NCBI GenBank assembly: GCA_026398275.1
Contig: JAPLTF010000060.1
Location: 62,001-126,000 of the forward strand
Length of the DNA stretch: 64,000 bases
Origin: Verrucomicrobiota bacterium
GTDB taxonomy: Bacteria > Verrucomicrobiota > Verrucomicrobiia > Chthoniobacterales > Terrimicrobiaceae
Reading direction: 5' to 3'
Numbering within the stretch: the first letter of the stretch is position 1; the number at the start of each line of letters is the position of its first letter. Under the pieces are notes generated by a model that was not told the DNA's origin, did no database searches, and saw only the letters and a list, made by a program, of their open reading frames with translations. Both the position numbers and the translations under genes were made by a program. Positions 26,138 to 34,471 of the stretch are shown piece by piece.

Positions 26138-28453
26138 ATGGAGCTGACAGAAAAATTCCTCGTTTCGATGTGTGGTTGGCCGGTCTTTAAAGAAGCCCGT
26201 GCGATCCATGCCGCCGGGCGCGTCTCCGAGGCGGCCTACGAGCCGCCGCTGCTGAAAGGGAAGGTGGAGTCCCAGGGGAAAACCTTTTTCACCGGGCTGA
26301 AGATCCGCAACGCGATTGACGTCGAGAACCTGTGCCCGTGCCGGGATTCGAGGGGGCGCGGCATCATCTGCGCGCACGCTGTGGCGGTCGGGATCGAGGT
26401 GCTGCATCCGGCGGAAAAGAAGCCGGCGGCCGTTTTGAAGCCCGTGCCTTCAAAGCAGAACTCCACGGCCGAGCTCCCCCGGATCCGCCTCTCGCTGGAG
26501 GGCTCGCTGCGGCACCTCGAAGCGGAGATTTCTTTCGAGTATTCCCAGCCTGGCGCCGCCAACCACGAGGCCGAAGCCGCCGCGCTCCGCGAACTCATCG
26601 CCTGCGGGTTTGAGGATTTTCGCGGGAAAGCGGCGCTGAAGGGCGAGGCTGCGGTCGCGAGGTTTTTTTCATCCGCGCTTCCCCGGCTCCGGGAAAAATG
26701 GACGGTCCAGGAAGGCGAGCGGTTCCGCCATGTCACACGCGACATCGTTCGCATCGAGCCGCGGTTCGCGCTGAAAGAAAAAGAAGACGGGTGGCTGGAT
26801 TTTCACATCCACTTCACGGCCGGCAGCGAGGCGGTGCTTTCGCATCAGGAAATTCAGAAGCTCCTGCAGAGCGGCTCGCCGCAACTGAGGCTCAAGGACG
26901 GACGGGTTGCCGTGCCGGATGCGGATCTGGTCAGCGATCTCGAAGAGGTTCTCCGCGACGCCGAGCCCAGGCAGGAACGCGGGGCCTACCGGGTTCCTGG
27001 TTTCCAGCGCGCCTACCTCGAAGCCTGCATCTCGGGTTGGACCGGGGCCGATGGCTCAACTTCCGGGTTCGCGCCTTTGAAGCCGGGACCATTGCACGAT
27101 GTTCTCCGCCCGTATCAAACCGAAGGGGCTGGCTGGCTCCTCTTTTTGGCGCAGAAAAATTCCGGCGGTCTGCTAGCCGACGAGATGGGGCTTGGAAAAA
27201 CCATTCAGGCGCTGGCGATGATGGAATCCCTGCCGGGACCTCATCTGGTCGTGTGTCCTTCCTCGCTTGTCTGGAACTGGTGCCGGGAGGCGGCGAAGTT
27301 TGTGCGCGGAATGAAGGTGCTTGCGATCGAGGGCGGCGGCCGGGAGGAACGATTCGACAAGATCGCATCCTCGGACATCGTCGTGACGAGCTACGCGCTG
27401 CTCCGGCGCGACATCGAGCGCTACAAGGACCGTCGGTTTTCCACGGTCGTTCTCGACGAGGCGCAGCACATCAAAAACCCGGACAGTCAGAACGCCAAAG
27501 CCGCCTGCGCTCTCAAGGCGGACGCGCGGTTCATCCTCACAGGAACCCCGCTTGAGAACTCTCTCCGCGATCTCTGGTCGCTGTTCGATTTTCTCCTCCC
27601 GGGCTACCTCGGAACCCGGAAGGATTTTCAGGACCGCTACGAGAAACCGCTCCTCGAAGGCGAGCGCGGTCCGCTCTGGGAACGCCTCAATCGCAGGGTC
27701 CGCCCGTGGATGCTCCGCCGGAAAAAATCCGACCTCCTCCCCGAACTTCCCGACAAGATCGAACAGATCGTCGAGGTTGAGCTCACGCCCGCTCAGAAGG
27801 CGGTTTACACCCAGCTCCAGATCGCGGCGCGCGCCGAGGTCGATGCCATGAAGGAATCCGGCGGGGCCGCCCGCATGCGCGTGCTCACCGCCCTGTTGCG
27901 CCTGCGCCAGGCCTGCTGCGATCTCCGGCTGCTCGGCAGCGAAGCCCCCGGCGCATCCGCAAAATTGGACGCGCTGCTCGAACTCGTCGGCGAGGCGGTG
28001 GATGGCGGGCACCGGGTGCTCGTCTTCAGCCAGTTCACCGCGATGCTCGACCTCATCGCGCCCGCGCTCGACGAGGCCGGATTCTCCTGGTGCCGGCTCG
28101 ACGGCTCGACCAAAGACCGCGCGTCCGTCGTCGAAAAATTCCAGTCCGACCCCGCGATCCCGGTTTTCCTGATTAGCCTCAAAGCCGGCGGCACCGGCCT
28201 CAACCTCACCGCTGCGGATACGGTCATCCACTTCGACCCGTGGTGGAACCCCGCCGTCGAGGCCCAGGCCACCGACCGCGCCCACCGGATCGGGCAGACG
28301 AGCGTCGTCACCTCGATCAAGCTCATCGCCCGCGACACCGTCGAGCACCGGGTCATCGCCATGCAGGAAAAAAAGCGCGCCCTCATCTCCGGCCTCCTCG
28401 ACGCGGAGACGCCCTCTCTCACCAGCCGAGACTGGGAGGAACTGCTGGCTTGA
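26138..28453 (+). CDS. SNF2-family helicase with SWIM zinc finger
   Basis: A 771-residue protein. A SWIM motif at the N-terminus (Cys66, Cys68, Cys78, His80 in LCPCRDSRGRGIICAHAV) is followed by the SNF2 ATPase. Motif I is LLADEMGLGKTIQ (about 349), motif II is DEAQHIKN (about 440), LTGTPLEN is motif III, and the helicase C-terminal domain follows (about 610-745, with LVFSQFTAMLD, LISLKAGGTGLNLTAAD and DRAHRIGQ). Such proteins move along or remodel DNA-protein complexes, possibly in transcription or repair. A purine-rich AGAAGAGGAA before the ATG is a suitable ribosome site. It converges with the MgtC-like gene with one base between the stops. Confidence 0.93.
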   Translation: MELTEKFLVSMCGWPVFKEARAIHAAGRVSEAAYEPPLLKGKVESQGKTFFTGLKIRNAIDVENLCPCRDSRGRGIICAHAVAVGIEVLHPAEKKPAAVLKPVPSKQNSTAELPRIRLSLEGSLRHLEAEISFEYSQPGAANHEAEAAALRELIACGFEDFRGKAALKGEAAVARFFSSALPRLREKWTVQEGERFRHVTRDIVRIEPRFALKEKEDGWLDFHIHFTAGSEAVLSHQEIQKLLQSGSPQLRLKDGRVAVPDADLVSDLEEVLRDAEPRQERGAYRVPGFQRAYLEACISGWTGADGSTSGFAPLKPGPLHDVLRPYQTEGAGWLLFLAQKNSGGLLADEMGLGKTIQALAMMESLPGPHLVVCPSSLVWNWCREAAKFVRGMKVLAIEGGGREERFDKIASSDIVVTSYALLRRDIERYKDRRFSTVVLDEAQHIKNPDSQNAKAACALKADARFILTGTPLENSLRDLWSLFDFLLPGYLGTRKDFQDRYEKPLLEGERGPLWERLNRRVRPWMLRRKKSDLLPELPDKIEQIVEVELTPAQKAVYTQLQIAARAEVDAMKESGGAARMRVLTALLRLRQACCDLRLLGSEAPGASAKLDALLELVGEAVDGGHRVLVFSQFTAMLDLIAPALDEAGFSWCRLDGSTKDRASVVEKFQSDPAIPVFLISLKAGGTGLNLTAADTVIHFDPWWNPAVEAQATDRAHRIGQTSVVTSIKLIARDTVEHRVIAMQEKKRALISGLLDAETPSLTSRDWEELLA

Positions 28454-28454
28454 C

Positions 28455-29717
28455 TCAAACGCCAAACCCCCGGGCAACCACTGCCGCAACGCCGATGGCC
28501 GCGGTCAGGCCGAGCACAAGAAGCGTCGTCCGGCGGAGCACGCGGTCGCCGAGCGAGGCGGCGAGCGTGGCTTTGAGGAGGGAGTTGGCGACGGCGGCCA
28601 GAATGATTCCCTGCATGGCCAGGGTGACCGGAAGATGTCCGTCACGGAGGAGGTTGGAGAGCGACAGCGCGATCGCATCCAGATCGGTCAGGCCCGAGAT
28701 GAAACTGGCGACGAGAAGCCCGGCTCCCCCGAACTTCAACGCCGCGATTTTTACGACAAACACCACCACGGCATAGAGGGCGCCAAATTGAAGCGCGACC
28801 CGCAGGCTGAGGGGGTTCCGGTAGACGGTTGCGGCCGCCGCCGAGGCGGAGCCCCGCCAGAGCCTCCACCCGGCAAAGGCGGCGCCGGGCAGGCTCATGA
28901 GCAGAAAATCCAAAAACAGCGCCTGCGCGAGCGGCGGGCTGATGGCAAGCACCAGCACCTCGACGCGCCACAGCATGATGGTGCAGGCGATGATCAAGGC
29001 CAGCGTGCAGTCCTGCGCCAGGTCCGGCCGCTCGCGGCTCATTTTGCTCATGCCGAGCGTGGTGGCCGTGCTGGACGCGAGGCCGCCGGCCAATCCGGTG
29101 AGGGCGATCCCGCGCGTGGACCCGAACCATCGCACGGCGACGTAGCCGGCGAATCCCAGGCCGGACACGATGACGACCATCAGCCAGATCGAGCGCGGGT
29201 TGAAGGCCCCCATCGGACCGAAATTCCGGTCGGGAACCAGCGGCAGGATCGCCCCGGTCACCGCAAGAAACTGCAGGGCCATGCGCGCATCTTCCGGGGT
29301 GAAATTTTTTGAGATGTTGTGCAGGGACGGCTTGCCGGCCAGCAGGAGCAGCGTGGCGACCGTAAGCACGAGCGCTGTTCTGGCCTCGCCGGCGACGACC
29401 AGCCCGCCGAGCAGGTAGGTCAGCAGGCCGGTCGCGACGGTCGTGAATCCCGCGCCCGATTTCTCACGGCTCTGAAAATAAAAATAGATCCCCAGCCAGG
29501 CGGCCATGGCCAGGAGCCCGGCTACAAAAAGTTCCGTCTGCCCATGCTTCGAGAGGTAGGCGCAGACCGCCCCCAGGATCGCCCAGAGCGAGAATGTCCG
29601 GACCCCGGCCGCCACGCGTCTTTCCGGGTGCCCGACCTGCCGCTCCCACTGCCGTTCGAGCCCGATCAGCGCGCCGAGCGAACCGCTCACCAGAAGGCTG
29701 ACGAGCAAGTCATTCAT
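28455..29717 (-). CDS. MgtC/SapB-DUF4010 membrane protein
   Basis: A 420-residue protein with about 12 hydrophobic segments. The N-terminal 140 residues show the MgtC/SapB signature (LGALIGLERQWERQVG...AGVRTFSLWAILGAV). The remainder is the DUF4010 domain (TPEDARMALQFLAVTGAILPLVPDRNFG, GLAGGLASSTATTLGMSK, and the C-terminal FISGLTDLDAIALSLSNL). The fused architecture is common in bacteria. Its role is unclear, possibly in magnesium or stress-related membrane homeostasis. Confidence 0.9.
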   Translation of the reverse strand: MNDLLVSLLVSGSLGALIGLERQWERQVGHPERRVAAGVRTFSLWAILGAVCAYLSKHGQTELFVAGLLAMAAWLGIYFYFQSREKSGAGFTTVATGLLTYLLGGLVVAGEARTALVLTVATLLLLAGKPSLHNISKNFTPEDARMALQFLAVTGAILPLVPDRNFGPMGAFNPRSIWLMVVIVSGLGFAGYVAVRWFGSTRGIALTGLAGGLASSTATTLGMSKMSRERPDLAQDCTLALIIACTIMLWRVEVLVLAISPPLAQALFLDFLLMSLPGAAFAGWRLWRGSASAAAATVYRNPLSLRVALQFGALYAVVVFVVKIAALKFGGAGLLVASFISGLTDLDAIALSLSNLLRDGHLPVTLAMQGIILAAVANSLLKATLAASLGDRVLRRTTLLVLGLTAAIGVAAVVARGFGV

Positions 29718-29777
29718 GCGGGGAAGTTCACTCTGCCCTCAGGATCGCGCGATCGGGACAGGAATGCAACGCCGATT

Positions 29778-30224
29778 CTACTCCGCGCCCTGCTCCCCGC
29801 TGATTTCCGTCTCCATCGCCTTCAAGGCCAGAAAGACATCGCGCGTGAAAAAAATCAGGGCCACCGCGAGCGAGACGATGCTCCCGCAAAAGATCACGGC
29901 AACGATCAGTCCCGCATCCACCTCGGCGGAGGTCAGGATGAACAGCGCAAGAATCAGGATCGCCGTCAGCAGGATGCAGATCGAGCAGAAGAGGATCGAG
30001 GTGCGGATCAGCCCGCAGCGGTGGATCAGGATCTGCATCTGCTGGTCGATATTTTCCCTGCGGGTGGCGGAGGCGGTCACCCGCTCGCGCGTCAGCAGCC
30101 TCGCCCGGTCGATCGCCCGTCCGAGCCGGTTGGACATGCTCAGGATAAGGAGGCCGCACGCCGAGATCAGGATGGCCGGGCTGACGGCAAGCTGGAGAAC
30201 GCTGGTGGCGTGGGAAAGTGTCAT
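29778..30224 (-). CDS. DUF2721 membrane protein
   Basis: A 148-residue protein with three hydrophobic segments (about 8-30, 72-95 and 100-125) and the DUF2721 pattern: an N-terminal LQLAVSPAILISACGLLILSMSNRLGRAIDRAR and a central QQMQILIHRCGLIRTSI. Longer frames start further upstream, but the ATG at 30224 begins the family's typical short N-terminus. The function is unknown. It is encoded in the same direction as, and downstream of, nothing obviously related. Confidence 0.82.
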   Translation of the reverse strand: MTLSHATSVLQLAVSPAILISACGLLILSMSNRLGRAIDRARLLTRERVTASATRRENIDQQMQILIHRCGLIRTSILFCSICILLTAILILALFILTSAEVDAGLIVAVIFCGSIVSLAVALIFFTRDVFLALKAMETEISGEQGAE

Positions 30225-30430
30225 TCTGCCGGGCAATCTTGTCCGGCCGGTGGGCATTTGCAAGTGCCGTGCAGGTGCCGCCAGGTGAAAATGCGCGCGC
30301 TTCGGGGCCGGAGGCCACAAACGCCGCCACGGCGCGACCGGCCGGCGTGGCGGGATTGCGGGCACCCTTTTCGGCATCCCTCCGAAAAATTCCTGTTGCC
30401 GGCGAACCGCATCGGACACAATCATTTCCC

Positions 30431-31669
30431 GTGAGTAAAAAACTGCGCAATCGGCTTCTCGCCCTGGTCTGCCTGCTGGTCTTTCTGGCTGGCGGTGTTC
30501 TTTTCTACGTGAACTGGGTTGTCCAGCGGCCGTTCGCCGTCATCCTTTTTCTTTCCGACAACCTGAGCCCGTCCGCCCTGACTGCCGCACGGATCTATGC
30601 GGGCGGAGCGGATTTCCGCCTGGAGCTGGAAAAATTTCCGCGCCTCGCGTTGCTCACCACGCAGGCGAATGATTTTGCCGTTGCCGATTCCGCCGCCGCG
30701 GCGGGGGCGTTCGCCACCGGCCAGAAGCCGAATAACCGGTCGTTGCGGCTCGAGGCCAGCCCGACCCCGCTGCCCACGCTCCTCGAACTCGCCCGCAAGA
30801 GCGGACGCGTCACCGGCATCGTGTCGAACACCTCGCTCACCGATGCCACGGCGGCCGCATTTTATGCCAGGACCCCGGATCCGCTGGACTTCCAGGCGAT
30901 CGGGCTGCAACTGGCGGAAGCCGCCGACATCAACGTCCTCCTCGGCGGCGGGGCAGGGGATTTTCTTCCCGATACCAAGGACGGCCGCCGCAAGGATGGC
31001 CGGGATCTCATTCTCGAAATGAGGAACAAGGGCTACGACATCGTCCGCAACCAGCAGGAGATGGAGAGCACGCCGCTCTGGCGGGCGCCGAAGGTCCTCG
31101 GTCTTTTCAGCATGGGCCAGCTCGCCTACGCGGACGAGGTCCAGGTCTCGGCCTCGCAGCCATCGCTTTCGGAGCTGGTCCTCCAGGCGATCCTCCTCCT
31201 CCAATACAACCCGAAAGGCTACCTGCTCGTCGTCGATGCCGGCCTCGCCGGCAAGGCCTCCTTGCTGAACGAGGGCGAGCGCACGCTCCGGGAAATTGTC
31301 GCGCTCGACCAGGCGGTCTCGGTCGCCAGAAAATACGCGGGCGAAAATGCCCTCATCGTCGTCGCCGGCAAACAAAGCTCCGGCGGCCTCCGCCTCAACG
31401 GCTATTCCTTCCGCAACGACAAGGGCGCCGGCATTCTCGGCATCAACGCGCAGGGCGTGCCCTCGCTCACATGGTCCACCGGCCCCGGATCCGGTCAAAC
31501 CACTGCGCCAGCCGGCATCGCGCACACCGAGCCCTCCGCCTTCACCACCGCATCGGCCGTCGGGACCGCTGAGGACGCCGTCGCCGTTAGCGCCGGCCCG
31601 GGCTCGGAGGAACTCACCGGATTCCGCGACAACACGGACGTCTTCCGCCTCCTTAAAAACGGCCTCTGA
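30431..31669 (+). CDS. Alkaline phosphatase superfamily protein lacking most metal ligands
   Basis: A 412-residue protein with a membrane anchor (about 8-28) and an alkaline-phosphatase fold. The nucleophile region ADSAAAAGAFATG (Ser87) and the DAT motif (Asp138, Thr140) are kept, and the tail SAGPGSEELTGFRDNTDVFRLL matches the family. Several zinc and magnesium ligand positions are altered. The usual VEGGRIDHAAH segment reads VVDAGLAGKAS, and the usual TADHETGG reads VAGKQSSGG, so the D-H pair has become Gly-Lys (313-314). His365 and Asp43 remain. The start is the GTG at 30431 because upstream codons overlap the divergent region. It is likely a pseudophosphatase. Confidence 0.78.
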   Translation: MSKKLRNRLLALVCLLVFLAGGVLFYVNWVVQRPFAVILFLSDNLSPSALTAARIYAGGADFRLELEKFPRLALLTTQANDFAVADSAAAAGAFATGQKPNNRSLRLEASPTPLPTLLELARKSGRVTGIVSNTSLTDATAAAFYARTPDPLDFQAIGLQLAEAADINVLLGGGAGDFLPDTKDGRRKDGRDLILEMRNKGYDIVRNQQEMESTPLWRAPKVLGLFSMGQLAYADEVQVSASQPSLSELVLQAILLLQYNPKGYLLVVDAGLAGKASLLNEGERTLREIVALDQAVSVARKYAGENALIVVAGKQSSGGLRLNGYSFRNDKGAGILGINAQGVPSLTWSTGPGSGQTTAPAGIAHTEPSAFTTASAVGTAEDAVAVSAGPGSEELTGFRDNTDVFRLLKNGL

Positions 31670-31873
31670 TCCCCGGCAGTTCATCGCATCCGCCGGGGAA
31701 GGTTGTTCCAAACGCCGGCCCTTCGCGCAAAGGCCCAAGGCAAGCCGGACGGAGCTCCAAGCTTCCCGAAGCGATCCCGGGCCGCCGTGAATACTCCTGC
31801 GCCGCCCCGGCCGCGAATTTCTTGCCGGAAATGCTTGCCCGCGGACTTGTGGCGGGTATTGTGTTCGGTCCGC

Positions 31874-31946
31874 GGCTGGGTAGCTCAGTTGGCAGAGCAG
31901 AGGACTGAAAATCCTCGTGTCGGGGGTTCGATTCCCTCCCCAGCCA
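31874..31946 (+). tRNA. tRNA-Phe (GAA)
   Basis: A 73-base cloverleaf. The acceptor stem is GGCTGGG/CCCAGCC, the discriminator A follows at 31946, the D-arm contains GCTCAGTTGGCAGAGC, the anticodon stem-loop is GAGGA-CTGAAAA-TCCTC with anticodon GAA, and the T-arm contains GGTTCGATTCC. No CCA is encoded. It reads alone on the plus strand, and the minus-strand carbohydrate block begins just beyond its 3' end. Confidence 0.96.
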
Positions 31947-31972
31947 TTCCCCTTTATACACAGGGAATTCCC

Positions 31973-32665
31973 TCATGGTAAGGGTATTAAATCAGGCTCT
32001 CCCGTTTGGGTCTTTCTTTTTTTCGAGTGTTTGGAAACGTCTGGAAATGTCCGGAAAGGCCGTTTTTTTGTCCAGTTTTTGTCCAGTAAATCCGGGCCTG
32101 CATGGGAGTGAAAAGAGAGGACTTGTCTCCAACCGCCGACTGCGGTGCGATTTCTTCGAGGGAGTGGTGATGAGCCGACCGAAGGGAGACAGCCAGCCAT
32201 GGGCTGCCCGAAGGGTGCGCGAAAGCGCAGCAACCGAGGCAATGAAGCCTGCAGCACCGGGCGGCCGTTTTCATACTCGAATCCCACGCTCGCGCAAAGT
32301 TCCCCGGCTTGAGGGCGCACCTCGAGAATCCACCAGGCCGATCCGTCGTGCATGGCAACGAGCGGCTGCGTCGCCCGCCAGACATGGAACTCCCAAGACG
32401 AACTTTCAAACCGGCGCGGCGTGGCGAGACCGGCCCGGAAGCGCGGATAGTATTGGCCGGTGGTGTCCTGCTGGTTGTCGCCCCAGAACACTCCAGGAAT
32501 GCACCAGAAAGGCTTGGCGGTTTCAGGAAGCGCGAGCCTGCAGGTGGCAGCGAATGTTTCGCCCGCCGCCACCGACCAGGAGGCCTCGACCCAGCCTTGG
32601 GCGTTGAGTTGGACGGTGGTTGGCGTTGTGCCGCTCCAGGTGATTTGCGTGTTGAGATTCTTCAT
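31973..32665 (-). pseudogene. Truncated carbohydrate-enzyme-associated protein next to tRNA-Phe
   Basis: The frame has 230 codons, but only about the first 150 residues look like a real protein domain: a beta-sandwich with WVEASWSVAAGETFAATC, FWCIPGVFWGDNQ and YYPRFRAGLATPRRFESSSW. Similar pieces precede catalytic domains in large glycan enzymes (recollection). The remaining codons, from about base 32215 to the stop, are rich in Arg, Lys and Pro without secondary-structure pattern and would come from noncoding sequence beside the tRNA. I infer that the gene lost its 3' part when the block joined the tRNA-flanking region. It is six bases downstream of the GH9-like gene. Confidence 0.55.
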
Positions 32666-32671
32666 AAATGC

Positions 32672-34465
32672 TCAGAGCCAGGCGATGGCGTTGATGGCGT
32701 GGGCGTAGGGGACATCCCAGTGCTCCAGCGTATTCCACTCGATGGCGAAGCTCTCCTCCAGATACGGCGTGTCGTCCGGGCGGCCGATGAATCCGGTGAC
32801 GGTCCCTTCGGGGATCTGGGTGACTCGGAAGCCGTAGGCCACCGGCTGACGGTAGCCGATGCCGTTGCAGAGGGAGCGGTTGAGCGTGTTGTGGCCGACT
32901 GTCCATTGGATCTGCCGCTCGGCGAGCGTCCGCCAAGCGGGAACTCCGAAGAGCGCGGCGGCTTTGGCCAGCACGGCGGCGTGCGCGGTCGCGCAACTGC
33001 TCGTGCCGTGGGCGATGCCCTGCCAGTTGAACGGATGCATGAAACTGCGGATACCGAGTCCCCCACCCGCATCACGGAAGGTCTGGCGATCGGCCTGCTC
33101 CGGGTTTTTGAAGACTCCATATGGCGTGAAGGCGAAGGGATTAGAGCCGGCATCGGCGGCCAAGTAGCCATTGCAGTATAGCGCCACGGCCTCGCGGCAG
33201 CGTGCGGCATCGGCATCCAACCCCGGCAGTGCAAGCTCGACCAGTCGCAGCAAGGCCCAGGCAGGATGGCCGGCGTAGGTGATGCTCCGGTAGGCGTCCG
33301 CGCGGTCCTTCTCGTGGAAGAAGCCCGTGATGCCATCGGCGCGGACTTCCTGGCGGTCGATGAGTTCGCCCACGAGTGAGCGGATGAGGTCGGTTCCAGC
33401 CAAGTCGGGCAACTCAAGAGCAGCGAGAAGTTCCTGGGCGATGAAGAGCGTGCGCCCGTCGTGACCGCGCTGGCTTCCATATTTCCAGGCCCGTTCGGCC
33501 AGGCCACGGCAGATGACACCATCGGCATCGGGCAGGACTTTGGAGCACTGCATCTGGAGTTGCACAAAGGCGAACTGGATCTGCGGATTGTAAGTCGTGC
33601 GAACCATGCGCTCGTCACTCGAGTGGAGGCGGTTGTCGGTCCAGCGATTGTCCCGGGCGTCGCCGTAGCAGCCGGGATGATTTTCAAACCACCAATGCTT
33701 TTCATAGACGCGGTTTAACTCCACTGGCGCATCGCCGCCGCCGACGTCCTCATAAACCTGCCCCTCCGCGGTAATCATCTGCTGGAAAAGCCGGTTGCCC
33801 CAGCGAATCTCGTCCCGGGCCACCTCGCGAAAACCGGGATGGCCTTTTTCTAAGATGTGAACCAGGGACTCCAGATTGCCCTGCGTGAGCGCAAGCCATT
33901 TGCGGAAATCTCCCGCGTCGTGCCAACCGCCGGTCGCTGGCCAGTAGCTGCCATCGGTGTCGAGCACACCATCATCAAGGTGGCATGCGGGATGCACGCC
34001 AGGCACTTCGCAGCCACAACGCTGAGCGTTGAGGAAGGTCAGAAAGCCACGGGTGAGGCGGTCATAGACCCAGTCTGCGATCATGAACGGCGCTGAGATC
34101 TGGTAGTCGGTCTCGATCTGGTAGCTGCCGGGTGTGGTGAAGTCGCTGAAATCCGCCTGCCAGAACGTGCCCCAACGGGACTCGACCTTCACGAGTTCAC
34201 CCTGATAGAAGAACGAGCCGGGCTCGGGGATGAGCGTGCCTTCAAGGAGATCGAACGGGCATGGGAAGCGCTTGGAAAATCCCTCCGACTCGACGCGCTC
34301 GCGCGGCATCCGAAAGCAGTTCTGACGCAGATAAAATGGAATTCGCTCCGGCAGATTCGCATGATCTGCGCCGGGACAAAGCGTGACGGTTTTCGGTGAG
34401 TCCGGCTGGTAGCCGAGGTGAGAGAGAGCGAGTTGCATTTGTGCTATTTTGGAAAATCGGTTCAA
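32672..34465 (-). CDS. GH9-type glycoside hydrolase with N-terminal Ig-like domain
   Basis: A 597-residue protein. An N-terminal Ig-like region (about 12-125, ALSHLGYQPDSPKTVTL...GSYQIETDY) is followed by an (alpha/alpha)6 domain with the GH9 base/nucleophile motif GGWHDAGDFRKW (about 180). A late NTLNRSLCNGIGYRQP corresponds to the GH9 NPLGxSyvTGfG region, and a Glu near the C-terminus (PYLEESFAIEWN) is the likely acid. The usual HHR after the glycine-rich loop is absent, so a non-cellulosic substrate such as a xyloglucan or glucosamine oligosaccharide is possible. There is no signal peptide, which suggests a cytoplasmic enzyme. Six bases separate it from the URO-D-fold gene upstream. Confidence 0.8.
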   Translation of the reverse strand: MNRFSKIAQMQLALSHLGYQPDSPKTVTLCPGADHANLPERIPFYLRQNCFRMPRERVESEGFSKRFPCPFDLLEGTLIPEPGSFFYQGELVKVESRWGTFWQADFSDFTTPGSYQIETDYQISAPFMIADWVYDRLTRGFLTFLNAQRCGCEVPGVHPACHLDDGVLDTDGSYWPATGGWHDAGDFRKWLALTQGNLESLVHILEKGHPGFREVARDEIRWGNRLFQQMITAEGQVYEDVGGGDAPVELNRVYEKHWWFENHPGCYGDARDNRWTDNRLHSSDERMVRTTYNPQIQFAFVQLQMQCSKVLPDADGVICRGLAERAWKYGSQRGHDGRTLFIAQELLAALELPDLAGTDLIRSLVGELIDRQEVRADGITGFFHEKDRADAYRSITYAGHPAWALLRLVELALPGLDADAARCREAVALYCNGYLAADAGSNPFAFTPYGVFKNPEQADRQTFRDAGGGLGIRSFMHPFNWQGIAHGTSSCATAHAAVLAKAAALFGVPAWRTLAERQIQWTVGHNTLNRSLCNGIGYRQPVAYGFRVTQIPEGTVTGFIGRPDDTPYLEESFAIEWNTLEHWDVPYAHAINAIAWL

Positions 34466-34471
34466 CAGGAT

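Noticed and set aside
31653-31976. A minus-strand frame across the tRNA gene with the text GRESNPRHEDFQSSALPTELP
   Set aside because: This is the well-known spurious translation of the antisense strand of a tRNA gene and is not a protein.
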